Positions 10,745-21,809 of a stretch of 64,000 bases of DNA are shown piece by piece. The notes under the pieces were generated by a model that had not been told where the DNA came from, did not search any database, and saw only the letters and a program-made list of their open reading frames with translations. A program made the translations under genes and the position numbers. The stretch is from Cannabis sativa. Its lineage: Eukaryota; Streptophyta; Magnoliopsida; Rosales; Cannabaceae. The DNA is taken from the NCBI RefSeq assembly GCF_029168945.1, contig NC_083608.1:15766136-15830135 (forward strand), written 5' to 3'. Numbering within the stretch: the first letter of the stretch is position 1; every line of letters begins with the position of its first letter.

Positions 10745-11644
10745 TCCAGATTTTGGTTAAGCGTGCTTTCGTTGGGTCTTGTTGGACCTGATCTGGTGTT
10801 AGCATGGGTGATCTTTCTGGTGTATTGTTTTCTAATTTTCTAATTTTTGGGTCGGAGACATTGAAATTAAGAATTTATTTTTTGAAACCTCGAACATTGT
10901 TTTCTTTTTTTCTCCTTCCAATGTATGATGTTTTTATTTCATACTTTATATCAAATATTCAATTTTTTAAAAATGATTGTTTATTTAAATTATAAATAAA
11001 ATTATTATTTAATTAAATAATTAAACTACAAGCAACATTAGTTATATAATAATTAAAAAAATATAGTACATTATCCAAAAAAGAAACTAACTAACTATTT
11101 GCTGGAATATTGTCACTCTGTCGACACTACCATATACAATTTATCCGCGAAAAAATAGACAATCCAAATGAAAATTAAACTCCACCCATTAAGAGTATCT
11201 TTATTTTTCTTATCTACAACTTTTAGACAGATGTTATCTTTATCAACAATTTACTGAGTGGTTTTTAATTTTTTTTGTTATTTTTCACATATTTAAGTTG
11301 TGTTTTCTTTAGTATTTGAATATTAATTTTTAATTTATTTTTATATTATGTTAAAAATATATTAGAGTTAAATTATCAAGCTTTCTTAAACACTAATATA
11401 TTGCATTCAAAGTTAACTTTTAATTGTCAAATTTATAAATTACATTGGTTAGATATACATAATAATAATCTCACGTAATAACTAATAATATTTTTTTTAA
11501 AAAAAAATATTAATTGTATTACGCTTTATTTTCAAAAAAATATATATATATTTTCTTCAATTATTAATTGTATTACTTTAAATAAAGTAAAAAATAACTA
11601 GCATAAAATTTACTATACGTGCCTCGCACGTAGCTTTTTACTAG

Positions 11645-13404
11645 TATATATATATATATACTGGTGGCAAAGCACATCCAAGGGATGTGCTGACATTTTT
11701 TATTTTTAATTTTAATAATAAAAAATTATTGTTAATATAATTTGAAATAAATAATATTAATTATATCTATAATTATTGAATAAATTAAATTTTATTTTTA
11801 AAAAAATTAATTAACTAAAATTTCTAACAAATAGTGCTACATATATAATTTTATTGAATTTGAAATTGTAATAATTTATTTTAATTTAATAATACCATAA
11901 ATTTTGGATTGAAATTAAATTATATGAGAGTAATAATATTTAATTAATTTGAATTCATATATGAATAACAATATCTACAATGTGAATGTCCTAAAATAAT
12001 TTTCAAATACTAGACATTTATAGTGTTCGGATAATTTTGATATAACCATTGTAATTGTGCTATTATTTTTATTTTGAAAACGTATTTATTATTAAAAAAA
12101 ATTATAAAAAACGTATTTATATGTAATATTGTTTGAATAATTTTAATATAATCGGTATGTAATTATAAAAAAATATAAAAAAAATTGTAAATAATATTGG
12201 TAATTTTTGTAGTACACTCATTTTATAAGACACACTCCTATATATTTTAAAATTAAAAAAATACTTTAATTTTTTTTTTCATAATTACATATGTTGTAGT
12301 AGTTTAGAATTATTTATAAATTTTTGAAAAATTTAGTATAATATATAGTGTCGAAAATAAAGTTTAAACAATTACTTACTATACACATATAAAAAAAATA
12401 ATTGTGCAACAAAATATCTAAACCTTAATTTTGATATTGTACACACAGAATTTTCTAAAAATTTACAAATAATCCTAAATAAATATAATATACACAATAA
12501 TAAAGAAAAAAAATTAAAATACTCTCTTATAAATACCAAAATAAATAAAAGATCTACTAAAATATTTTATTAAAAATAAATATACTATACACTTACCCAT
12601 TAACATTAATTTGTTACTATGATAATAATATTATATACGTCTATTTGTAATAATATAAATGGGCAATGTAAATGAATACATATAATTGTTTATAGTAATA
12701 ATTTAATAATTTATTTTTATTATAAGTAAAATATATTTAGGATATGTATTACTTTCATAGCTAAAAGACAAAAAAACAAAAAAAACAAAAACATAAAGGA
12801 TACTGATGGAAATAGAACTAAAGATTAGACGAATTTTTTGTTGTAAAGGGTATATAGGCTCTTTTTTTTTTTTTTGAAAGGGGGTATATACGCTCTTAGT
12901 ATATAGTATGATATATATTAGTGGACAAAACACGTGCATAGCCTTATATAATTTATAACATATGATTTATCTTATATCTTATATATATAAAAAAAAAAAC
13001 CCTTTTACTATTCTAAAACGAGAAAAGAAGACTTAAATTTTTTGTAAAAATAATATTAAAATAAACTAAATTATTTTTCTATATACATTTTTTGTAAAAC
13101 AATACCTTATAATAATTATTGTAAAAACAACTGAATTACCTATTAATTAAGTACCACACACATTTAATTTTTTTTAGTTGTAAAAGCTTTACGAAATTAT
13201 GTACACTAATTTTAGTAATTATTTTTAAATTAATTTTTTAAATTATTATAATACACTTTTAAATTTTCAAATAATTTGTTAATGTAATAATGTACGTATG
13301 TTAGAAATATTTTTAAAATTTTTAAATTATTTTTCATTTTTTTAAAAAAAAAAATACATCATTTTGAAAAATATTGAATAAGTTAAAACAACGATAAACT
13401 AATT
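11645..13404. other. AT-rich region, possible further Helitron end
   Basis: At 11661 the sequence CTGGTGGCAAAGCACATCC with its mirror GGATGTGCT forms a 9-bp-stem hairpin next to CCAG on the minus strand. That resembles a Helitron 3' end with CTAG changed to CCAG. No 5' partner was identified. The rest to 13404 is very AT-rich with no recognised gene. Confidence 0.35.
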
Positions 13405-13418
13405 GAATTTGTTCTATT

Positions 13419-13646
13419 TTTTTTTTTTTTTAAGAAAGTAATCAAGCTTTTATTAAACTTTAAATTCAGCAACCAAAAAAGGAAGCAAAGACATCCCCCA
13501 TACTGAAAATACGATCAGTGTAAGAAATAGCAGCTCTAGCAATCGCATGAGCTACTAAATTTGCTGACCGTTTTACAAAAAAAATAGTAACACCACATAA
13601 GTTCACAAGCAGATTTTGACACTCTTTTATTACATCACCAAAAAGA
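13419..13646 (-). mobile_element. 5'-truncated LINE, RNase H tail only
   Basis: The minus strand encodes the end of an LINE RNase H domain: ECQNLLVNLCGVTIFFVKRS, then ANLVAHAIARAA and a terminal MGDVFASFFGC before a stop. A T-tract on the plus strand marks the poly(A) end at 13419. A 14-bp target duplication GAATTTGTTCTATT flanks it (13405-13418 and 13647-13660). The 228-bp length shows extreme 5' truncation. Confidence 0.8.
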
Positions 13647-13660
13647 GAATTTGTTCTATT

Positions 13661-14298
13661 AATATAATGGAAGATGGATAAAGACTACTGTAAAATTTAT
13701 TTTGTAAGATAAAAAAAAATATTTAGTGACTTTATTAATACTTAATAGCTTAAATGTAGAATACTAATTGATTTTGCTACAAATTAATTTTTCAAAATAA
13801 AATTAAATTGCATAACTTATTTAAGCATCTAAATAATTTTTAATAAAATAAATTATTAACGAAACAGTAAGTATTTTATAAATCTTGTATATAAATTTGT
13901 AAAAAAAAAATACAAGAAAACTTAATATTTTTTTTAGTATTATTCAAAAAATTTATAGAATTAAAATTTAAATATGTAGATTTAAGAAAAAAAAAATATA
14001 ATCATTATAATATATATATTATAACTAAATATAAATGTAATAAATATATATATAGTTATGTAAGAGATTATAACTAAAGGATATAACTAAATGTAATAAA
14101 TTGAATAACTAAAGGATATTAATGTAATTTAAGGCCGAAACTATTTTCCTTTTTATTAAGGTTATAGATGTATATATTCCTAATTTGTTATTATTAAGTC
14201 ATAAAATTCATATTTAATATTATTAGTCTACTGCTATTTAGTATATAATGTTCTTATATAGATATTGTATTTAATGTCTTTTATACACATCTATATTA
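13661..14298. other. AT-rich intergenic, nothing recognised
   Basis: Low-complexity A/T sequence with a short tandem-like passage (about 14055-14120, ACTAAAGGATAT repeated). No coding signal. Confidence 0.4.
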
Positions 14299-14306
14299 AT
14301 TCAAAG

Positions 14307-15423
14307 GGGAAATTTGAAATTCTATGCTTAAAATGCTATTTTATTTTTTTCCTAAATGTATAGTTATTAAAATTGTTCCTATATGCCAACTTTTTTCATT
14401 TTCCTAAACTACCCCCTCATTTGAATCAGCCTCTCTCTTCCTCTCTCTTCATCTCTCTCAGCCGAACCCCCTCCCCCACGATACCCATCTATCACAGCCA
14501 AAAATTGTTCAACCCATCCCTCTCACAACCACCCATCTCCGTCGACGCTCAACCCGACCTACCCACCGCCGTCGAAGCTCAACCCCGACCAACCACGGCG
14601 ACCAATCTCAGGCGAACCCGAAGCAAAAATGTCGAAGGTGTGTTTGGTTTTCTTCTTTTGTTTTTTTTTTAAGTGTTAAAAGATTGATTTAGATGTGTTT
14701 TTTGTTTGTGAAACTTTGTTGCAAAAATGTCCGACCAATATCTGCTGTGGGTTTTTTTTTTTTTCTTCAGATTTCAGAGGGAGGAAGAGAGAGGCCCGAT
14801 GGTCGGACCTTGGGGTCCGACCATCGGACCCATCAGACCCCAAGGTCCGACCATGGGCTGTGGGGTTTTTTTTTTTTTTTTCTTCGCATTTCAGAGAGAG
14901 GCTCGATGGTCGGACCTTGGGGTTCGATGGGTCCGACCATCGGACCCATCGGACCCCAAGGTCCGACCATGGGCCGTGGGGTTTTTTTTTTTTTTTTTTC
15001 TTCGTATTTCGTAGAGAGGCCCGATGGTCGGACCTTGGGGTCCGATGGGTCCGATTGGTCGGACCCCATCGGACCCAAAGGTCCGACCATCGGCTGTGTG
15101 GGTTTTTTTTTTTTTTTTTTTCTTCAGATTTCAGAGGAGTCGGGGTTGAGCGTTCGGCCGGGGTTCAGTTCGACGAAGGAATGCTCGGGCTCGGGCTCGG
15201 GGTTGAGGGTTGGTTCGTTGAGTGATAGTTCGGCTGGCTGTGTTTTTGAGAGAGGGGGTTCGGCTGAGAGAGATGAAGAGAGAGGAAGAGAGAGGATGAT
15301 TGTTTGAAATGTGAGGGGTAGTTTAGGAAAATTAAAAAAGTTGGTATATAGGAACAATTTTAATAACTATACATTTAGGGAAAAAATAAAATGGCATTTT
15401 AAGCATAGAATTTCAAATTTCCC
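14307..15423. mobile_element. TIR element with palindrome array, copy 1
   Basis: The element is 1,117 bp with long terminal inverted repeats starting GGGAAATTTGAAATTCTATG. They can be followed for roughly 165 bp, including an inner AG-rich part near 14430-14475 and 15250-15300. An 8-bp duplication ATTCAAAG flanks it (14299-14306 and 15424-15431). Inside is a GC-rich array of three hairpin units. The 59993-60806 element shares TIR start, TSD length and array. No transposase is visible. Long TIRs suggest a Mutator-like family; the 8-bp duplication would also fit hAT. Open frames across the array encode Gly-Pro-rich runs and are by-products of the repeat. Confidence 0.8.
14765..15121. repeat. 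Three-unit palindrome array, about 118 bp per unit
   Basis: Each unit has CTTC(A/G), an ATTTC...AGAGAGG stretch, a near-perfect palindrome built from GGTCGGACC and GGTCCGACC, then GTGGGG and a 15-20 nt T-tract. Palindromes lie at 14801-14852, 14908-14968 and 15026-15088. The middle one is about 61 bp and pairs almost fully with itself. Unit spacings are 117, 118 and 122 bp. Confidence 0.8.
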
Positions 15424-15431
15424 ATTCAAAG

Positions 15432-15963
15432 AGGATTATCGTTTATTATTTTTAAATAACAACCTTCAAATTAAAGATTTTAAAGAAGAAAAGCGTAAAA
15501 AAATGTTTTTTACTTCCACTTTTCTAAAACAAGCAAGTAGTTGCTTTTTTACTATATATGAAATAATTATCAGTTTCATGAATGTATATTCTTTGTTTTT
15601 TCAAATTATATTAATTCAAGGTAAAATCTCACAGAATTTTTTTTATTGGTAGTAAAATTAAGTTTTTTTTATTAATGAAGTCTTTCAAACTCAATTTTCT
15701 ATACAACCTATTTCATGTCCCAAGTCATGGCCAGAAAAATCTAAATACAAAAATTAACGAACATCAAAGAATGCTCTATTGTGTAATCTATTTATATATC
15801 GCCCCTGTAATTTTAGGCTTTGTTTTGAATTCACCTCTTGTGGGACTGCTACCTCATCTAAGGTGTGATTCTTGCTGTTACTTGGGCCAATAAGCTTAAT
15901 TGGACTTTTGTAACAGTTTTTTTAGATTGTCAAGTTGTTGTAATTGCTTTCACCAACTATACC
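15432..15963. other. Flank with LINE RNase H remnant
   Basis: The first part is AT-rich without signal. From about 15790 the plus strand holds fragments such as LAVTWANKLNWTFVTVF and DCQVVV, matching the middle of a LINE RNase H domain. This continues beyond the gypsy array at 27086. Confidence 0.4.
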
Positions 15964-15967
15964 TAAG

Positions 15968-16528
15968 TGACACGCTCCGAACGATCCGTCGAAGGAGTGT
16001 GCGGCGCCCCACAGGTCCCCTTGTGAGGTTCAGCCAACCAACCGAGTGCAACAGCAATCGAAACAACAAAGGCAGCAGAAAAATATGAAGAACAGCAAGA
16101 ACAATTGAAGCACACTCAACTAACCAAAGAAATCTCTCTGTATTAAAAATGGGAGATCCTTTACAAATGAAATGCAACTAACTTTACAACTTTAATAAAA
16201 TAGGCAGCCAACAATATCTTTAAAGCATAAAGCATAAAGCAAAACCAAGGAAATGGTTTTCCTCCAAGTAGCTCAGCCCACTTGGGCGTATGGGAAGTGT
16301 CCCATCAATTTGGGGTTGACCCTTTGCCCACTTGGGGTGACATCAGCATGACAAAACATGGCAGGTTGCTAACTTGCACCAAATCCATGTTGCATGCACC
16401 CCGACGCTTCCCGAACGCTCATACTCGGCGTGCTACAATCAGGTGCTTAATCCCGGGAATTACTTTCCAAGCAGCTCAAGCAGCTTGCCACCAGCTACTT
16501 GTCCCGATAAAATACTTGGGACGTAGCA
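15968..16528 (-). repeat. Gypsy LTR, outer 3' copy
   Basis: This 561-bp copy differs from the middle LTR at about 14 positions by hand count (roughly 2.5%). The purine-rich tract for plus-strand priming lies just inside it (16529-16541, CCCTCCCCCACTC on the plus strand). Confidence 0.85.
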
Positions 16529-16539
16529 CCCTCCCCCAC

Positions 16540-19500
16540 TCAAGCCTGCGACGTCCCCGTCGCTTCACCATCCTTAAACCGAAGGATGTGATCCTTAAAT
16601 TGCCATAATTGGGACTCAGGTTCCCAACTTCCCTCTGCATCAGGCAAGTTCTTCCACTTCACCAAGTACTCAGTATACCGAGAAATTCTCTTCTTCCTGA
16701 CTTCCCGCGAAGACAGTATGCAATCAACTTCTTTATCATAAGAAGTCACTACAGCAGTCGGGGAGCGCTTCGACACTCCCCTAGAAGGGTCTTCCTCATC
16801 ACCATGGTATGGCTTCAGCATACTTACATGAAATACAGGGTGAATCTTCAACTGTTGTTGCAGCTGAAGTTTGTAGGCTACTTCGCCTACCCGCTTGAGG
16901 ACTGGAAAGGGTCCTTCATACTTGCGCACCAGCGCCTTGTGAAATTTCCGCAATGCCTTAAACTGTTGCGGCAGCATCTTCACTAGTACCAAGTCACCCT
17001 CTCGAAACTCAAGAAACCTTCTCTTCTTGTCAGCCCACTTCTTCATCCTCTTTTGAGCTCTCATGAGTTGAGCCCTTGCTAACTCAGCTTGTTCACTCCA
17101 GTTCTTAGCAAATTTGAACGCAGCAGGGCTTTGCCCTTCGTATCTTGTTGCCAAGGCATGAGGCATTTGGGGCTGGAACCCCATGATCAGCTCAAATGGA
17201 CTCTTGCTAGTAGACTCACTTGTTTGAAGGTTGTAAGAAAACTGGGCAATGTCTAGCAGCTTTGCCCAACCTTTCTGGTTTGCACTCACATAGTGCCTCA
17301 GGTATGACTCAACCAATGCATTCACCCTTTCAGTCTGTCCATCGCTTTGAGGATCGAATGAGGTTGACAAAATTCAGATCAGTGCCGAGGAGTTTAAACA
17401 ACTCTCTCCAAAACCTGCCAGTAAACCGCGGGTCTCGATCACTGATTATGCTTGAGGGCAGCCCCCAAAACTTCACCACATGCTTTAGAAATAACTGTGC
17501 AGTCACTTCTGCCGTGCACTCCATCGGGGCAGCAATGAAGGTGGCATACTTGCTGAACCGATCAACAACCACCATAATACTCACACAACCATTTGATTTT
17601 GGAAAGCCAGTAATGAAGTCCATGGAGACACTCTCCCATGGTCGACTCGGGATAGGAAAAGGAACAAGGAAACTAGCAGGTGCTTGTTGAAGAGGTTTGT
17701 CTTGTTGACAAACAAGGCAGGTGCGAACATAAGCTTCCACATCTTCTCTGAGTTGTGGCCAGTAATACATTGCCTTAATAAGTGCCAAGGTGCGTTTCAT
17801 TCCAAGATGCATGGCCCACAGCGAGTCATGACAGTCCTTAATAATTTCCCTTCTTAAACCAGCAACCTTTGGGACATATACGCGACTACCTTTAGCATAC
17901 AGCAGCCCATCTTGCAGCCAAAATCTCTTCGACCTTCCCTCCTTAGCCATTGTAACCAGGGTCTGGCCTAGCGCATCACTAGTCAATCCCTCCCTTATTT
18001 TTTCAGTTAATGGACAAAGTGACCTACTCAAAACTGCCAATTCAACCTTCCTGCTCAAAGCATCAGCAACAACATTTGCTTTCCCAGGCTTGTATTCCAG
18101 CTTGTAATCAAACTCAGCAAGAAAGTCTTGCCACCGAGCCTGTTTGGGACTCAACTTCTTCTGACTCTGAAAATAGCTTGTTGTTATATTGTCAGTCATC
18201 ACCACAAAGGTAGATCCCAAAAGATAATGCCGCCAAACTCTCAAACAACGGATGATGGCAGTCATCTCTTTTTCTTGGACTGTATACCTTCTCTCTGTCT
18301 CATTCAATTTCCGACTTTCGAACGCCACAGGGTGGCCATCTTGCATAGGCACCCCGCCTATAGCAAAATCAGACGCATAAGCATGCACTTCAAATGGCTT
18401 CGAACAATCAGGAAGAACCATCACAGGTTCTTTGGCAACCGCAGCCTTCAAGTCTTCGGATGCCCTTTGGCAAGAAGCATCCCAATCCCATCTTTTATTC
18501 TTTTTCAGCAGTTCAGTAAGAGGGGCTGCTCTTGAAGAGTAGCTCTCAATGAACCGTCGATAGTAATTCACTAGACCAAGAAATGATCGTAACTCGGGTA
18601 CCTTTGTTGGCGCTTTCCAGTCTTGGACAGCCCGAACTTTCTCCTCCTCCATCATCAGAAGTCCATCTCTGATTTTGTGGCCAAGGAACATCACTTCTTT
18701 TTTGGCAAATGTGCACTTCTCCCGCTTCACATAGAGGGAATTCTTTCTCAGGGCAGTGAACACCATTTTCAAGTGTTCCACATGGTCAGTAAGGGTGTTG
18801 CTATAGATCACTATATCGTCAAGATATACCATAACAAACACATCAATGAATGCATGAAATACTTCATTCATCAAAGTGCAAAAAGTTGCAGGGGCATTCG
18901 TGAGGCCAAAAGGTATCACCAAGAACTGATAAGAGCCATACCGAGTCACACTGGTAGTTTTTGGCTCATCCCCCTCTCGAATTCTCACTTGGTAATACCC
19001 TGACCTTAAGTCTAGCTTGGCAAAGAATTGAGTATTTCCCAACTGATCAAACAAGTCAGCAATAAGTGGAATGGGGTATCGGTTCTTGATAGTGATCTGA
19101 TTCAAGGCACGGTAGTCTATGCACATTCTTAGGCTACCATCCTTCTTTTTCTGAAACAACACCGGGGCACCAAAGGGCCCTTTGGAGGCTTCCATGATTC
19201 CAGCATCAATCATCTCCTTCAACTGGATTCGAAGCTCACTAAGCTCCAAAGGTGACATACGATAAGGACACATAGTTGGTGGCTTCGCACCAGGCTCCAG
19301 TTCAATCTCGTGGTCCACACCACGTCGAGGCGGCAACCCTTTTGGCAAAGCATCAGGCATCACATCCTCGAACTCATTGAGAACAACTTGTATCTCTTTG
19401 AGTTCCACTACTGGAGGGGCAAGTGGCTCATTGTCAAATTCACTCAGTATAACCAGGAAGGAAGTTGATACAATTCTGTTTGTTCATCCCCTTCCCATAC

Positions 19501-21194
19501 TGTAGTGCAGATAAAGATCTCGTCTCAATATCTTGGGCCTTCACAGTCGGCACTATGGCAGGTTGTGCACCGTCCGTTATGCACACTGAATTGGAGTGTG
19601 GAATGAGTATCGCCTTCACTTGGTTCAGAAACTCCATTCCTAGGACAACTTCATAGTCATCCATATTGACAACAATCCAATTCGTTCGACCAACCCATGC
19701 ACCAAGGCTGGTCTTGACATTGTTTGCAACTTCATCGATCGGTACCGGCCCCGAGTTTACTTCTTCAGAACCCCACCTTCGTTAGCAGTTGGCACTCCAA
19801 CTTTAGTTGCACCCAATCTCGACAAAAAATTATGGGAAGCTCCAGTGTCAACAAGGGCTGTCATCCTTGATCCGTTGAGGGTGAGCTCTACGAACATCTG
19901 ACCATTCTCATGCGTTCGTGGACACACTTTGAGAGCTTTCAATAACTTTATAGAACCCAAGGACGCACTAGGCCCTTGTTTCTTCTCGTTTTCCAACACA
20001 ACTTCATTGGCAGCAACCATTGCTGTCAATGCCTTCTTCTTCGGGCATTCCCGAGCACAGTGAGGTCCATCACAAATAAAGCATTTAACATTAGCTTTGT
20101 CGAATGGCACCTTCGATTTTCCTTTCTGAGCAGCAGTGGCACAACCACTACTCTTGTATCCTCCCCCACTCTTACTCGAACCCACTGTTTTATTATCCTT
20201 GGGCCTCTCAGCACCCTTCGAAGTAGTATAATCAGTCAAACTCTCAACAACCGAGATGGCTGTGGAGAGATCAGTCACATTCCTTCTTCTCAGTTCTTTT
20301 CTAGCCCATGGCAGCATGCCATCAATAAAATAAAACAACGAATCCTCTTGAGAGAGGTTCAGAATTTCCAATATCAGATTAGTGAACTCTTTCACATACT
20401 CACGAATCTCGCCAGTTTGTTTCAACTTTCTCAGCAAACTCTTAGCATCATCCTCGATATGTTCGCGATAGAACTGAATCTTCAGCTCCTTGGTGAAATC
20501 ATCAAAAGAATTCATCACACACAAATTCTTCTCAATTTCAGCATGCCTTCGGTGCCACCATAGCATCGTTGTATCAGTTAAATACATAGCAGAGGTACGG
20601 ATTTTAACCTCCTCTTCAGTAATACATGTAGATTCAAAATAACGGGTTAAACCCCACAAGAAATTATCCACCTCTTTGGCGTTTCTGGAACTCGCAAATG
20701 TTTTAGGATTGGGAGTCTCGAGTCTCTGAATTGTTGGGATGCCTCCTCCCATCCCCGCAACAGCTCGCTTGCACATCGCCCAATCCACTTGGACTTCGTC
20801 GAGCCGTTCTATAAAGGCCGCCAACTCATCTTTGTGGCGCCTCTCTATTTCCTCATTCTTGTCCTGAAGTTCCTTGTTTAACCCACGCAAACACTCAACT
20901 TCAGTCATCAACAAGTCGCAGACAGTAGCAACTTTCGCTCGAAGAACAGCAGAATGTTCCTGGACCTTTCCCGGGATCAGCGAGTGGATAGTGGCGAGTT
21001 CTTCCGTCAATTCGTCCTGCTTCTTCTCCACATTTTCAACCCGAGTATCTAGGTCTTTAGCAAGCACAACACTCTTTTTTAGAGTCTTTTCCAAATCTGT
21101 AACAGTCTCCCTTAAATCTCTTTCTTTTTCTTTGGTCTCCTTTGTCTTCTTCGAAGACTTTAAAACTGTTTCCATGGCGTTTAGATCCGTCATG
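16540..21194 (-). pseudogene. Gypsy gag-pol, copy 1 (frameshifted)
   Basis: Gag starts at ATG 21194, has a coiled-coil-like N-terminus and a zinc knuckle CFICDGPHCARECP. Protease has LVDTGASHNF. RT has [11 protein letters not shown] and the YLDD box. RNase H has YASDFAIGG where the family has DAS, so its first catalytic Asp is Tyr (codon 18377-18379). Integrase has an HHCC finger, then D, D, E positions in [16 protein letters not shown] and GQTERVN. A chromodomain (EYLVKWKNLPDAEGSWEP) ends the protein. Breaks are one near 19761 in the protease, one at the protease-RT junction near 19440, and one extra base near 17365 in the integrase core. It could not make a working polyprotein. Confidence 0.85.
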
Positions 21195-21219
21195 TTTTTT
21201 TCTGGGTACTCTACCTTTA

Positions 21220-21236
21220 ACCAGCTCTGATACCAC
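21220..21236 (-). promoter_or_regulatory. Primer binding site, initiator tRNA-Met type
   Basis: On the minus strand TGGTATCAGAGCTGGTT follows the LTR end after two bases, the usual site for initiator tRNA-Met priming. The equivalent site of the other copy (26494-26510) carries one change, CTCTGA to CTTTGA on the plus strand. Confidence 0.8.
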
Positions 21237-21238
21237 TT

Positions 21239-21798
21239 GACACGCTCCGAACGATCCGTCGAAGGAGTGTGCGGCGCCCCACAGATCCGCTTGCGAGGTT
21301 CAGCCAACCAACCGAGTGCAACAGCAATCGAAACAACAAAGGCAGCAGAAAAATATGAAGAACAACAAGAACAATTGAAGAACACTCAACTAACCAAAGA
21401 AATCTCTCTGTATTAAAAATAGGGGATCCTTTACAAATGAAATGCAACTAACTTTACAACTTTAATAAAATAGGCAGCCAACAATATCTTTAAAGCATAA
21501 AGCATAAAGCAAAACCAAGGAAATGGTTTTCCTCCAAGTAGCTCAGCCCACTTGGGCATATGGGAAGTGTCCCATCAATTTGGGGTTGACCCTTTGCCCA
21601 CTTGGGGTGACATCAGCATGACAAAACATGGCAGGTTGCTAACTTGCACCAAATCCATGTTACATGCACCCCGACGCTTGCCGAACGCTCATACTCGGCA
21701 TGCTACAATCAAGTGCTTAATCCCGGGAATTACTTTCCAAGCAGCTCAAGCAGCTTGCCACCAGCTGCTTGTCCCGATAAAATACTCGGGACGTAGCA
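21239..21798 (-). repeat. Gypsy LTR, middle shared copy
   Basis: This LTR serves as 3' LTR to the right internal region and 5' LTR to the left one. It is directly abutted by a primer site on one side and a polypurine tract on the other, with no target duplication. Confidence 0.85.
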
Positions 21799-21809
21799 CC
21801 CTCCCCCAC

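Larger units (their letters stand above)
5936..11644 (+). mobile_element. Helitron carrying PPR and MurD gene fragments
   Basis: The 3' end is CTAG at 11641-11644, followed by T and preceded by a hairpin at 11617-11631 (ACGTGC, ctc, GCACGT), the classic Helitron terminus. The 5' end is TC at 5936, preceded by A. If the 349-bp insert at 5945-6293 is removed, the first 20 bases match those of the minus-strand Helitron at 42555 at 18 positions. The element is about 5.4 kb without that insert. It encodes no Rep/helicase, so it is non-autonomous. It carries a PPR C-terminal fragment, two MurD exons, other exon-like pieces and a solo LTR. The A/T insertion site fits the superfamily. Confidence 0.75.

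Noticed and set aside
14693..15307. Overlapping open frames giving Gly-Pro-rich, collagen-like proteins
   Set aside because: They arise in several frames and both strands from the GGTCCGA palindromes and T-tracts. The same happens at 60135-60579. A product of repeats, not genes.
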